Below, in pieces: positions 24,008-33,430 of a DNA stretch of 64,000 bases. The DNA comes from JAFAGX01 sp035623255 (GTDB lineage: Bacteria; Acidobacteriota; Terriglobia; Terriglobales; Acidobacteriaceae). The notes under the pieces were generated by a model. It did no database searches. It was not told where the DNA came from and was given only the letters and a program-made list of their open reading frames with translations. How positions within the stretch are numbered: the stretch's first letter is position 1; every line of letters begins with the position of its first letter. Location of the stretch: positions 1 to 64,000 of the forward strand of contig DASPTU010000098.1 in the NCBI GenBank assembly GCA_035623255.1, written 5' to 3'. The translations under genes were made by a program, and so were the position numbers.

Positions 24008-25705
24008 CTATGGCAATTTGAATACGACGGTAATCTGGGTCTGAATCTCTACCGGCTGGCTATCAAGGTAGTACGGTTTGTATTTCCACTGCTTGACTGC
24101 ATCCATGGCCGCACGGCCGAGGATAGCGTCGCCGCTTATGCGCTTAAGATTGGTGATGTTGCCCTCTTTGCTGATGGTCGCCGCCAGTTCAACCGGGCCC
24201 TGGATTTTCATCTGCAACGCCTGTTGCGGGTACAGCGGTGCAACTTTCTTGATTAGCAGCCCTTGTGAGATGCCTTGGGAGATTTTGAGCGTTTGTGCTG
24301 CCTTGGGGACGGTGGGCGACACGTTTACCAAGTCAGAGATGGTGTCGTTCGGCGAATCCTGGGCGACATTTAATTCGGGCGCCGTGGTTTCCGCGGGCTG
24401 CTCAACGGGCCGCTGCTGTGCTGGGGTCGAGGCTCCCCTCTTAACGACGATCGCGGTAGGTCCGCTCGCATCCTCGTCGCTGTTCTCGTCTGAGTCAGGG
24501 TCGCTCTTGGTGGAGGCGATCATGGACTTTTTTGCCTTCGGAACAGATGTTTCTTTGGCCGGGGATGAAGTTATAGGCGCCGCTGAGGGAGCATTAGTAG
24601 CAGTCGAGTCTATGGGCAAGTCCGACCCAGTGCTGGCGGTAGGCTCTGGCGATGTTGCCGCGGCCTGAGGAGTCGGAGGCTGGACAGCTTGTGGCTGCGC
24701 AGTTTGGGCCTGCGGCTGTGGGGCCGCCTTCTGAAGTGTGCTCGACGGCAAGCCACGTTGAAACTTTGTGAATCCTACGTACCCGAGCGCAGCCGCAAGC
24801 AAGATCACCGCAGCGATGACTATGGGTCTAATTCCGCCGCTGCGTTCGGATGACGATACCGGTCGCGGCTTTTCCGTTGCGCTTGCGAATGACGGCAGTT
24901 CCAATTGACTGGCGTCAATCGTCTCTCGCGAAGACGGTCTCTGCTTCGCGGGTGCAGCCGCTGCACCGGCGCCTGCAAGTGGCATTGGAGATACCGGACT
25001 GGCCGAGATTTCGCTCGAACTCAACAACTCGCTGTGTGCGGTCGCATCAGCGGCAGTGCGCAGCGCACCGGCCATTGGTCGTGAGATTAGCTGCCAGGGG
25101 TTGGCCTTCTCTGGTGAAGCAACAGACGGTCGCGTTAGGTCGGCGGTGGGGTCCGGCATTGACTCCAGAAATGCCGCTTCGGTCGGTTCAAGCCGAGGCT
25201 GTGGTTCATTTTCAAGTTCAAAGCTTGCAGAAGGCACTGAGTCCGAAAGCGTCGGGGACAAGGAATGCGGGCCCGGAAGAGCACTCTGAGCTGCCTGATC
25301 TGCCTTCGCCGAGGTAGCGGCCAACCTCGTTGATTCGGACTTGCGTAAGAGTCCGCGTGCTACTCGAATCGTGCCCTTCGATTGCTCGACATTAATCGGT
25401 TTGGTCAGAACCAGATTAGCCCCGATCCGGAATGCTTTCGCAACCCCGGCTTGCCCCTCGACTACCGCAATCGAAAGCGACGCCTGGTTCAGTTCCGAAT
25501 TTCGTGCACTCTTGAACAGCAAAGTTGCATTCTGCTCGTTCTCACAATCAACGACGATGGCGTCGAAATGCTCTGCTGTCAACTTCTTAACGGTGGCAAA
25601 CGGCTCGTTGGATGGCTCAACCTGGAAGTCCAGGTCGGTCAATACCTGCGTCACAGTTCGGGCAGTCTTCTCATCGGGGCAGAACAAGAGCGCCTTGTAG
25701 CTCAT
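24008..25705 (-). CDS. Receiver-like domain fused through a membrane helix to a TonB C-terminal domain
   Basis: The 565-residue protein has an unusual layout. Residues 1-120 look like a response-regulator receiver: acidic pair D11/E12, phospho-acceptor-like D53 in FDAIVVD, and K102 in VLTKP. The usual switch Thr/Ser is not evident. A Pro/Ala/Ser-rich linker leads to one membrane helix (about 290-310, IVIAAVILLAAALGYVGF). A periplasmic Pro/Gln/Ala/Ser-rich region follows, then a TonB C-terminal domain (about 472-565, VAPLYPQQALQMKIQGPVEL and WKYKPYYLDSQPVEIQTQI). It probably energises outer-membrane transport or bridges the periplasm, with a cytoplasmic signal input. No exbB/exbD is nearby. 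Confidence 0.88.
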   Translation of the reverse strand: MSYKALLFCPDEKTARTVTQVLTDLDFQVEPSNEPFATVKKLTAEHFDAIVVDCENEQNATLLFKSARNSELNQASLSIAVVEGQAGVAKAFRIGANLVLTKPINVEQSKGTIRVARGLLRKSESTRLAATSAKADQAAQSALPGPHSLSPTLSDSVPSASFELENEPQPRLEPTEAAFLESMPDPTADLTRPSVASPEKANPWQLISRPMAGALRTAADATAHSELLSSSEISASPVSPMPLAGAGAAAAPAKQRPSSRETIDASQLELPSFASATEKPRPVSSSERSGGIRPIVIAAVILLAAALGYVGFTKFQRGLPSSTLQKAAPQPQAQTAQPQAVQPPTPQAAATSPEPTASTGSDLPIDSTATNAPSAAPITSSPAKETSVPKAKKSMIASTKSDPDSDENSDEDASGPTAIVVKRGASTPAQQRPVEQPAETTAPELNVAQDSPNDTISDLVNVSPTVPKAAQTLKISQGISQGLLIKKVAPLYPQQALQMKIQGPVELAATISKEGNITNLKRISGDAILGRAAMDAVKQWKYKPYYLDSQPVEIQTQITVVFKLP

Positions 25706-25796
25706 ACTCGAATCGTAGGTACAGGGATACTCACCGGCAAGTTACCGAGGTCACAGGGGCTTAGGCCAAGAAAGCAGCTTCTGGCCTGCAGATACA

Positions 25797-26423
25797 ATGG
25801 CACTCATGCGGCTGCCGCTTTGGCTCAAAATCGCGTGGACGTTGTGGTTAGTCGCTTGGGTGCCGGTGTACTGGCACCAATATGGATTGCAAAATTTTCT
25901 TTTTTTCTGTGACCTGGGGAATTTCCTAATCGCAATTGGCCTGTGGTCGGAGAGCACGCTTATCTTTTCCTGGCAGGCGACCGGGCTGCTGCTCTTTCAG
26001 ACCCTCTATGCAATCGATCTCATCGGAGCAGTTATGACCGGGAGACATTTCATAGGTGGCACGGAATATATGTTTAATCCACTGGTGCCGTGGTTCGTCC
26101 GGGCGCTCAGCCTTTTTCACGTCGTTGTGCCTCCTTTGTTGTTGTGGGCGATCTGGCGGCTGGGATATGACAGTCGCGGGTGGAGGCTCGCAACCGTGAC
26201 GACCTGGATTGTCCTGCCGATCAATTACTTTTGGCGTCCGCAATTCAACGTAAATTGGGCGCGAGGACTCTTCTTTCGGGAACAGCAAGTGGTTCCGGGA
26301 TGGTTGTACCTGGCGGCTTACCTCCTAATCGTACCTGTAGCCATTTACTGGCCCACCCATCTGATTCTGCGATGGTGGATAAGTCGCTTTCGAGAGCGCG
26401 GTCGCGTTACTTCGCAGAACTAG
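25797..26423 (+). CDS. Hypothetical six-helix membrane protein
   Basis: The 208-residue protein is mostly hydrophobic, with about six membrane helices (around residues 8-28, 34-50, 58-82, 100-124, 132-148 and 165-190), and is rich in Trp. No catalytic motif or named family was recognised. The final 17 bases overlap the 3' end of the converging metallopeptidase gene. Start taken at ATG 25797; ATG 25806 is an alternative. Confidence 0.75.
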   Translation: MALMRLPLWLKIAWTLWLVAWVPVYWHQYGLQNFLFFCDLGNFLIAIGLWSESTLIFSWQATGLLLFQTLYAIDLIGAVMTGRHFIGGTEYMFNPLVPWFVRALSLFHVVVPPLLLWAIWRLGYDSRGWRLATVTTWIVLPINYFWRPQFNVNWARGLFFREQQVVPGWLYLAAYLLIVPVAIYWPTHLILRWWISRFRERGRVTSQN

Positions 26424-28524
26424 TCGCGGCGAGCGCCCGCCCAGTAGCTTCCAGTAATGCCTCTGGACCAACAGGTTTTCCGGTGGCGTTCTCCATCCAG
26501 AGATCGGGAGTAACGCGGCCCATTTTAGCCATACGCTCGAACTCCGGACCAACGCTTCCTGCTTTCTTCATCTGCTCTTCTATCTGAAACGCAATCATGT
26601 GGCCGATGGGATAGTCGGGCAGATAGAGGAATGCATCAATCATGTGGGAGTACACACCCAGCAGAACTACATCCTTCTTGCCAAACACGGGAGCGTAATA
26701 ACGATTCCAGACGTCCTTGGCAATCTGTACCGTAGCCTGGTTGAGCTGGCTTGGCGTGGCTTGCGGATGATCGTACATCCAGTGCCACACACCCATATCG
26801 ACGAGCGCGACGCCGGAGATTTCGTAGGTTCCCCAAAAATCATTCAAGGTCTTTTCCGCCTCAGCTTTGGCGTTGGGGGCCGGCAGACCCAACAGCTCGA
26901 GATCGCGTCCTTGAAAGACAAACGCGAGCGCCTCGGTGAATGCAGTATTCGGAACTCCTTTGAGCAACGTGTAGTCGACCTCATTGAGGGAAAACGTCTG
27001 CTCCACGTTGTGACCCATCTCGTGCACCGCGATGTTGAAACCTTTGTAGTTCATCCCGGTCTTCTCGACACGGGTGCGCAGGTGAGCTTTTTCCGAGCGC
27101 ATCTCCGCCCCCATCGCATGACCGGACCCGCGGGCCGGATCCACAACGATATTGTTCGCCACATATTGCGCCCGAGCCGGCGAGAGGCCGAGCTTCATGA
27201 GCAAATTGGGGATATCTTTTTGGTAGGCCTCCGCGCTTGGATATTTCTTAGCAACCATCGCGTCCAGTTCCGCCTCGCTGTATTTGCTGCCCGGGCGAAA
27301 TCCGTTGTACCAAATATCGAAGGGTTCAAGCGGCCGGCCAAGACGTTGCTGAATAAGTTTGGCCGTCTGAGCCACCAGCGGTGAACTCACCACCTGCTCA
27401 AGCATGGCTCGTACACGTGTCTCGGGAAGCTCACGATCCTCGTCAAAGCGCCTGTCGATCAACGTTGGGGCGGTCGGGGAATAAGGATCAGCTTTCCGCG
27501 ATGCCAGGAATGTCCCAAGCAATCTGGCATAGCGAGTATCGGGTTCACGTTCGTTGTTCGCGCGCCGAGTATTGCTACCCATGTCCGAATCCCTCGCTGC
27601 TGCGGGGCGAACTTCATTCGTGTAAGGATCCCAATCGACCTGCGGATTATCGATCGCGGCCAGCGGGATGGTCTGGGTAACGATTCTTTCCATGACCTGC
27701 TGAATCATGCGTTGTTTCGCCAGACCGTTTTGCGAATCGGCGTAGTCGGACTTGATCTCGTCGCGCAGATTCCAGTGGCTCAGCAGCCGCATTTTGGCGG
27801 GGAAGAGGCGTTTTCCTTGATTATCGAGCAGGTGATACATCCAGATGTTGTACTGCGCGATATAAGCGTCAGCGCTGGCGGCGGCCTGACCGATGGCCAG
27901 ATTCACATCCGCTGGAACGCGCTTGTCAAAACGCTGCCCGAGCCGAACCTCAGCCCATTGCCGGCGGGTCCAGGTGGGGCCGTCGTGCAACCGCTGATCC
28001 AGAGTGGTAAGTGGAAAATTCAGAAGTACGATAAAGGCCAGCTTATTGTTGAAGAAGTCGTCGATGACATGGGCTGACGGGTCGTACCCGGCGAATATTT
28101 CATCGAAAGGAAGCGCCGGTCCGGCATCGAGGTCCTGCTGCTGCCGGAACTCGCGGTTAATCTCGTGCATGTGGCCATCAAGCTGTTCCAGCAGACGCTG
28201 ATAGCGAGTGAACATTGTGTCGAGTGTTACCTGGTCGCCGGCGAAATTAGTGCGCACGAAGTCCTCGAACACGGCTGCATCGCCATCTTCAGTACGCCAA
28301 AACTCGCTTATCTGGCGCAAGCCGAGCTGGACGCGCGATGCCTGAGAATCGCCGTAGCTTGCCGTAAGCTCGGTTTCCATTTTTGCGATCGATGATGCCA
28401 TCCAGGAATTCCGATTCGTGGTGTTTTCACTGGAGGCGGTTGCAGCCTGCGCTGCGGTTTCCTGTAGCTGAGTAGTAGCGACGAGAAAAACGAAGATCAA
28501 ACCAATCAGATGAAGGGCGTGCAC
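26407..28524 (-). CDS. Secreted zinc metallopeptidase-like protein (HExxH)
   Basis: The 705-residue protein begins with a signal peptide (about 1-26) and is probably exported. Near residue 500 it has HEMGH in NIAVHEMGHNVEQTF, a zinc-binding HExxH site, and about 30 residues later AFTEALAFVFQGRD, which could supply the third, glutamate ligand as in gluzincins (M3/M32-like). The N-terminal half is helical. A defined peptidase family cannot be named by eye. It stands alone, converging on the membrane protein with a 17-base overlap. Confidence 0.85.
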   Translation of the reverse strand: MHALHLIGLIFVFLVATTQLQETAAQAATASSENTTNRNSWMASSIAKMETELTASYGDSQASRVQLGLRQISEFWRTEDGDAAVFEDFVRTNFAGDQVTLDTMFTRYQRLLEQLDGHMHEINREFRQQQDLDAGPALPFDEIFAGYDPSAHVIDDFFNNKLAFIVLLNFPLTTLDQRLHDGPTWTRRQWAEVRLGQRFDKRVPADVNLAIGQAAASADAYIAQYNIWMYHLLDNQGKRLFPAKMRLLSHWNLRDEIKSDYADSQNGLAKQRMIQQVMERIVTQTIPLAAIDNPQVDWDPYTNEVRPAAARDSDMGSNTRRANNEREPDTRYARLLGTFLASRKADPYSPTAPTLIDRRFDEDRELPETRVRAMLEQVVSSPLVAQTAKLIQQRLGRPLEPFDIWYNGFRPGSKYSEAELDAMVAKKYPSAEAYQKDIPNLLMKLGLSPARAQYVANNIVVDPARGSGHAMGAEMRSEKAHLRTRVEKTGMNYKGFNIAVHEMGHNVEQTFSLNEVDYTLLKGVPNTAFTEALAFVFQGRDLELLGLPAPNAKAEAEKTLNDFWGTYEISGVALVDMGVWHWMYDHPQATPSQLNQATVQIAKDVWNRYYAPVFGKKDVVLLGVYSHMIDAFLYLPDYPIGHMIAFQIEEQMKKAGSVGPEFERMAKMGRVTPDLWMENATGKPVGPEALLEATGRALAATSSAK

Positions 28525-28695
28525 TCTGATAGCCTCCGTCGGGAGTAACTAGCAGATCAGTATAGCTAACGCGGGTGTGCAGAGATTGAAGGATAAGAAT
28601 TGTTGTTGCTCGCCATCGTACTGACTAACACGCGAAAACGAGCAGAGCAGCGGTTTCCATCAGGCACAACTCGGGCCCCCGCGACCTTGACGACC

Positions 28696-30117
28696 TCAGC
28701 GCTTGGGCCGATATATATCCGTGGCCGTGCCGAAGAAGACTTCGGCAGATTCCATGATGGTCTCCGATAACGTCGGGTGCGGATGAATGCTGAGCTCGAG
28801 ATCCGTAGCCGTGGCGGCCATTTCGACGGCGAGAACGCCCTCGGCGATCAATTCTCCGGCGCCGACTCCTACGATTCCAACGCCTAGAACACGCTCGCTC
28901 TCAGGGTCAAGGATCAATTTTGTCATACCTTCAGTTCGATCCAGGGTCATCGCGCGACCGGACGCAGCCCAGGGGAACTTGGCGACTTTGATCTCTCTTC
29001 CACTTTGTTGAGCCTGCGTTTCAGTCAAGCCACACCACGCAATTTCAGGATCAGTAAACACGACAGCCGGAATGGCATGTGGCTCGAAAACCACTTTGTG
29101 CCCGGCGATTGCTTCAACCGCGGTCCGTCCCTCGTGGGAAGCTTTGTGAGCGAGCATTGGCTCGCCCACAACGTCACCAATGGCGTAGATCACCGGGTCG
29201 TCCGTCTGCAGTTGTTTATTCACCTGAACAAAGCCGCGCTGGCCGACCTTGACCTTTGTGTTTTCCAGGCCAGAGATCTCGGAGTTGGGTTTGCGGCCTA
29301 CCGAGACCAGGACCTTGTCGAATAGTTTTTGGCGTTCCTTAACCTCGGGGCCATCGAACGTTACAAGAATGCCGTTCGATTCCGCTTCCACGCCGGCCAC
29401 CGTAGTGTTCAGGAGAATGGAGTCAAGTATTTTCTCCAGGCGTTTGTGCAACGGCAGAACCAGATCGCGATCTGCTCCCGGCAACAAGCCCGACAACATC
29501 TCCACCACAGAAACTTTCGATCCCAGCTCCGCGTAAACTGTGCCGAGTTCCAGGCCAATGTATCCGCCGCCTACTACCAGAAGGCTGCGGGGAATTTCGC
29601 TGACATCGAGCGCGGAAGTGGAATCCATTATGCGTGGCGGGCCCAAGTTGAGGCTGGGAATCGCCGCAGGACGTGAACCGGTGGCGATGACGATTCGGTC
29701 GAAGGTAAGTGATTGTTCGCTGCCGTTTGTACGGGTGACGCGCAATGTATTCGAGTTTTCGAACGCTGCGCGACCCTGGACGTATTCGACCTTGCGTTGC
29801 TTTGAGAGTTGCCCTAAGCCGCCGGTGAGTTTCTTGACGACCCCCTCTTTCCATGACCGCAGGCGAGCCACGTCGATTTTGGGATTGCTATACTCGATGC
29901 CCCAATTCTTCGCGTGCTGGGCTTCATCGATCAGCTTGGCTACGTTAAGCAGGGCCTTCGACGGAATGCAACCCCGGTAAAGACAAACGCCTCCAGGGTT
30001 CTGCTCCGGATCAATCAAGGTGACCTTCATCCCAAGATCAGCGGCGAGGAAGGCAGCGGCATAACCGCCCGGTCCGGCGCCAATGACAGCAATATGTAGG
30101 TTTAAGTTTTCAGGCAT
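28696..30117 (-). CDS. lpdA: Dihydrolipoyl dehydrogenase (E3)
   Basis: LpdA is the FAD/NAD+ flavoprotein that reoxidises dihydrolipoamide in 2-oxoacid dehydrogenase and glycine-cleavage complexes. The 473-residue protein shows the FAD motif HIAVIGAGPGGYAAAFLAADLG, the redox disulfide GGVCLYRGCIPSKALLNV, the NAD motif LLVVGGGYIGLELGTVYAELGSKVSVVE, YAIGDVVGEPMLAHKASHEG, and the C-terminal HPHPTLSETIMES active-site His-Glu pair. No E1 or E2 gene is nearby, so it probably serves complexes encoded elsewhere. A LysE exporter gene lies upstream on the same strand. Confidence 0.96.
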   Translation of the reverse strand: MPENLNLHIAVIGAGPGGYAAAFLAADLGMKVTLIDPEQNPGGVCLYRGCIPSKALLNVAKLIDEAQHAKNWGIEYSNPKIDVARLRSWKEGVVKKLTGGLGQLSKQRKVEYVQGRAAFENSNTLRVTRTNGSEQSLTFDRIVIATGSRPAAIPSLNLGPPRIMDSTSALDVSEIPRSLLVVGGGYIGLELGTVYAELGSKVSVVEMLSGLLPGADRDLVLPLHKRLEKILDSILLNTTVAGVEAESNGILVTFDGPEVKERQKLFDKVLVSVGRKPNSEISGLENTKVKVGQRGFVQVNKQLQTDDPVIYAIGDVVGEPMLAHKASHEGRTAVEAIAGHKVVFEPHAIPAVVFTDPEIAWCGLTETQAQQSGREIKVAKFPWAASGRAMTLDRTEGMTKLILDPESERVLGVGIVGVGAGELIAEGVLAVEMAATATDLELSIHPHPTLSETIMESAEVFFGTATDIYRPKR

Positions 30118-30171
30118 GTTTCATTTGAATTGTAAAGGTAAATCGGTGATTCATCCCTATGTCCGTTCGCT

Positions 30172-30798
30172 TCACCTACTATCGGAGATGGCGACATAGG
30201 CGCCCAACCCTACCAGCACCAGTCCCGTGCCAGCACGTTGCCTTTTACGCAACGCTGACGAAGCACGCAGTCGTGCGCCGAGCGGAGACGCGAGCACGAT
30301 CACAAGCATGTCAGCGCAAGTGTTCAGCGTTACAGATATTGTTCCCAACAGAAGGAATTGACGGAAGCTGCCATCAGTTCGATTCACAAATTGTGGGATA
30401 AAGGCGAGAAAAAAGACCGCAGTCTTGGGATTCAGAACTTCGGTAGCGATCCCTTGCCAGAATGGATTGCGTCGACCCTGTCGCGCCAGGTTCATGGTAT
30501 CTGGATCTATGCGAGCACTTGCGATCATTCGGATGCCGAGGTAGATCAGATACCCAGCCCCAGCATACTTGACAAGCGCGAAAGCAGTTGCGGAAGTGGC
30601 CAGCACGACGGACAGACCGGTAGCTGCGGCCATGACATGAACCAGACCGCCGATGAAGGTTCCTGACGCGGAAAGCAAGCCTTCGCGGCGTCCGCCTGCC
30701 AGGCTGCGGGCGAGCACGTACAGCATTCCAGGGCCAGGCGCAATCGCAAGCAGTGTAGCGGCTCCCAGGAACAGCGCAAATCTATTCGGGTCGATCAT
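30172..30798 (-). CDS. LysE-family amino acid / metabolite exporter
   Basis: The 208-residue inner-membrane protein has the RhtB/LysE layout of about six helices: ALFLGAATLLAIAPGPGMLYVLARSL with the conserved PGPGM motif, then GTFIGGLVHVMAAATGLSVVLA, LVKYAGAGYLIYLGIRM, GIATEVLNPKTAVFFLAFIPQFV (the NPK segment) and LLLGTISVTLNTCADMLVIV. Substrate is unknown; family members export amino acids, lactones or peroxides. It lies 54 bases upstream of lpdA and may share its transcript. Confidence 0.92.
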   Translation of the reverse strand: MIDPNRFALFLGAATLLAIAPGPGMLYVLARSLAGGRREGLLSASGTFIGGLVHVMAAATGLSVVLATSATAFALVKYAGAGYLIYLGIRMIASARIDPDTMNLARQGRRNPFWQGIATEVLNPKTAVFFLAFIPQFVNRTDGSFRQFLLLGTISVTLNTCADMLVIVLASPLGARLRASSALRKRQRAGTGLVLVGLGAYVAISDSR

Positions 30799-30868
30799 GG
30801 ATCATAATTCTAACGCGACGGGTTCGCTTTGACCGTTCCCGTTTCACGGTACTACGCCCTACGACGAT

Positions 30869-31609
30869 ATGAGGCAGATCGGCCTGGCACGTGTGCTTTC
30901 GAAACGAGGTTACTGCTCGCGGTCGCGGGCATTTGAACTCATTCGCGGCGGGTATGTGAAACTGAATGGCAGGATTTGCCGAGAACCGGAGACTCCAGTG
31001 CACTTGGAGCGAGACCAAATAGAGGTTCGCGGCAGTGAGCTCCTGTCGCAAACAAAGATCTACTTAATGCTGAACAAGCCGAGGGGTGTTATTACCAGCG
31101 CTGCCGACGAACGGGGCCGTAAAACTGTTTACGCATTCTTGAAACCTTGTCTTTCCTGGGTCGCGCCAGTCGGCCGATTGGACAAGGGAAGCGAAGGCTT
31201 GCTCTTGTTGACCAACGATTCGGAGTGGGGTGCTCGCCTGTCGGCGCCGGAAAGCCACATCGACAAGACTTACCACGTGCAGATCGGCTGCGTCGTAAAC
31301 CAGGAGTTTACGGATCAGATCAATGCTGGCATTAAGACCAAAGACGGTGAACTCTTGAGGGCCAAGAGTGCGCGCGTCTTGAGAAAAGGCGAAAAGAACA
31401 GCTGGCTGGAGATTGTGCTGGATGAAGGGAAGAATCGTCATATACGCCGCATGTTAGAGATGCTCGGTGTAGAGGTCCGGCGCCTGGTTCGTGTCGCCGT
31501 CGGCCCTCTGGTTCTGGGAGATCTCCCGAAAGGGTCGGCGAGGCCACTTACGGTTAGAGAGAAGCGGAGCGTGGATGCGGCCATGAGAGCGGGAAATCAC
31601 GGTACGTAG
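30869..31609 (+). CDS. rRNA pseudouridine synthase (RsuA/RluB family)
   Basis: It converts specific uridines in rRNA to pseudouridine. The 246-residue protein has an N-terminal S4 RNA-binding domain (GLARVLSKRGYCSRSRAFELIRGGYVKLNG) and a catalytic domain with the RsuA-type active site, GRLDKGSEGLLLLTND, containing the nucleophilic Asp, plus LNKPRGVITSAADERGR and the C-terminal LDEGKNRHIRRMLEMLG. Whether it acts on 16S (RsuA) or 23S (RluB/E/F) rRNA is not clear. It diverges from the LysE gene. Confidence 0.94.
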   Translation: MRQIGLARVLSKRGYCSRSRAFELIRGGYVKLNGRICREPETPVHLERDQIEVRGSELLSQTKIYLMLNKPRGVITSAADERGRKTVYAFLKPCLSWVAPVGRLDKGSEGLLLLTNDSEWGARLSAPESHIDKTYHVQIGCVVNQEFTDQINAGIKTKDGELLRAKSARVLRKGEKNSWLEIVLDEGKNRHIRRMLEMLGVEVRRLVRVAVGPLVLGDLPKGSARPLTVREKRSVDAAMRAGNHGT

Positions 31610-31659
31610 ACAGTCTAGATGGGAAAGGCATTGCAGGTCGGTTCGGTGATGCCTTCGAC

Positions 31660-32217
31660 TTACTGCTTCATGAAGGGCTTATTGGCGGCGACTTTGGCTG
31701 CGAGTTCGAGCTGTTGTAGGTCTTCAGCAGTGAAATCCGGACCAGCGGAACTGGCATCGAAGGCTTTGCGAGAGATCTGAATTACACCAAGTACTTTTCG
31801 GTCGTGACTGAGCACCGGAACCGACATCAGCTTCTGAATCGAAGCCTGTTCGGATTGATCTTCAGTGGGGTTTGCTGGCCTCACCGTCTCAAACACTCGG
31901 GCGTGCTTCACTTTGGTGAAAGCGTTAAACAGGTGCGTTTTCTTGGAGGCTGCGGTTTGCGCCGCAATAGACGACGAGCTTGAAACGGGAATCGATCCTG
32001 CAGTCTTGAGTTGTTCAGGAAGAACAAACTTTAACAAGCCCTTTTCCAACCGCAGCAGAGCCACTTCACCGGCGCGCACACCAAACAGTTTGGCTAAGGC
32101 AGTGCAGAACTTCTCCGCGGTGTCGGCTTGACCCAACACAAACTCGACTGAGTTGTCAGGAGCCAATGCTGCGGCTGCTGCGCTAACATCCTGCGAGGAA
32201 TCGGGTCTTTTCGCCAT
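31660..32217 (-). CDS. GAF-domain protein
   Basis: The 185-residue cytoplasmic protein has a single GAF-like domain (about 30-180): a helix LGQADTAEKFCTALAKLFGV, alternating strands EVALLRLEKGLLKFVLP, the typical LMSVPVLSHDRKVLGVIQI and a final helix DLQQLELAAKVAAN. No effector domain is attached. The ligand is unknown. It converges with the pseudouridine synthase gene, 51 bases away. Confidence 0.82.
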   Translation of the reverse strand: MAKRPDSSQDVSAAAAALAPDNSVEFVLGQADTAEKFCTALAKLFGVRAGEVALLRLEKGLLKFVLPEQLKTAGSIPVSSSSSIAAQTAASKKTHLFNAFTKVKHARVFETVRPANPTEDQSEQASIQKLMSVPVLSHDRKVLGVIQISRKAFDASSAGPDFTAEDLQQLELAAKVAANKPFMKQ

Positions 32218-32334
32218 ATCGCCTTATATGAATACCAAAAAAGAGACGGAATCCGGGTGCTGACAGCTGCCCGTCCACTATGTTGATCTCTCACGGGCAT
32301 TTCCCTCAAGTTACCGAGGTTACTGCGCTATTGT

Positions 32335-32712
32335 TCAGCCTTGGACAAGAGGAAACCTCTTCTCGCGCCAGCCCCGAATACCTCCGTCCATCGAGATCAC
32401 ATGTGTGTACCCCATCCTCTGGAGATTGTCTGCCGCCAATGCCGAGCGGTATCCGCCGCCACAATACAGGACCATCTCCGTATTCGGATCCGGCACTCGT
32501 TCCTCGATGTCCCGCTCAATAATTCCCTTGCCTAGATGCGTGGCATTAGGCAAATGATCCTTGGCATACTCACTTTCTTCGCGCACATCGATAAGCAAGA
32601 ACTTCTCTCCTCGATCGAGCCGCGCCTTAATGTCCTCGACTGTTAATTCGTGCACTCGTTTTTTTGCGTCGGCGACGATGCGCAGAAAGCCGGGGGAATG
32701 CTGATGTGCCAT
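32335..32712 (-). CDS. Rhodanese-like domain protein
   Basis: The 125-residue single-domain sulfurtransferase-type protein has the family landmarks LFIDV-like KFLLIDVREESEYAKDHLPNATHLGKGIIE and the active-site loop EMVLYCGGGYRSALAADNLQRMGY with the catalytic Cys. The loop CGGGYR resembles single-domain rhodaneses of the GlpE/PspE type. Sulfur donor and acceptor are unknown. A 118-base gap precedes the GAF gene on the same strand. Confidence 0.92.
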   Translation of the reverse strand: MAHQHSPGFLRIVADAKKRVHELTVEDIKARLDRGEKFLLIDVREESEYAKDHLPNATHLGKGIIERDIEERVPDPNTEMVLYCGGGYRSALAADNLQRMGYTHVISMDGGIRGWREKRFPLVQG

Positions 32713-32802
32713 CGGTTTCTCCTAGCAGTAGTCGAGTCGATTGTATAAGAGGCAGAATTCGCACTACAGTTTCGGCGCAGTTTGATCTCTCGGAGGCCCG
32801 GC

Positions 32803-33174
32803 TTAGGTTGGCAAAGAATTGGGCGCGGACGAGGACTCCAGAAGTTTCTGGAGATCTAGTTGGAGGTTCCGGCTGTCTTCTTCGGAAAGGCCATCAAACT
32901 CGAAAGGCTGAAGGCAGCCTTGCGTGGCCCAGATCGGAAATAGCATACGAGCCTTGCCCCGCACTGAGTTTTTTCCTATGTGAAACGCAAGTACCACCGG
33001 TATGCCTTCGTCGAGCGGCTGATCGAGATGGAGCAGGCCTCCTGTAGCGGAGAGTTGATGTAAGGTCCCCCGCAATTGACGGCCGTTCTCAAGCAACAAC
33101 AAGGTCAGAACCGTACCCGCGAGTTTCACGCGCGGCGCGCGCGCGACAGTATTTGGCTGGGCAAATCTGACCAT
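32803..33174 (-). CDS. PilZ-domain-like protein
   Basis: The 123-residue protein has the fold pattern of PilZ: a basic ARAPRVKLAG, a strand pair GRQLRGTLHQLSATGGLLHLD, and later strand VRGKARMLFPIWATQGCLQPFEF. The cyclic-di-GMP motif N/DxSxxG appears as QLSATGG, so the first position is Gln, and c-di-GMP binding is uncertain. It could be a degenerate PilZ adaptor. Another PilZ-containing protein is at 62120-64000. Confidence 0.8.
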   Translation of the reverse strand: MVRFAQPNTVARAPRVKLAGTVLTLLLLENGRQLRGTLHQLSATGGLLHLDQPLDEGIPVVLAFHIGKNSVRGKARMLFPIWATQGCLQPFEFDGLSEEDSRNLQLDLQKLLESSSAPNSLPT

Positions 33175-33430
33175 TCTTGGCCTATAACACTATCCTCTTT
33201 GCCCAACAAATGCGGCAGGTTACGAAGGAACCAGTCCGGCCATCGACCGCCGACGGGAATGCGAGCAGAAGGCAACTGCAAGATTTAATTAGCTTTAGCA
33301 TCGACACTTGGGTGCAACGCTTCTCTGTGGGTAAGGCCTGAAAGTAAATACTGTCCACATCGCTCTCGGATTGCCAGCCCGGTGACGATAACCGTCGATT
33401 CGAATGCAGTGAATGAGTTACTTGTACGGG

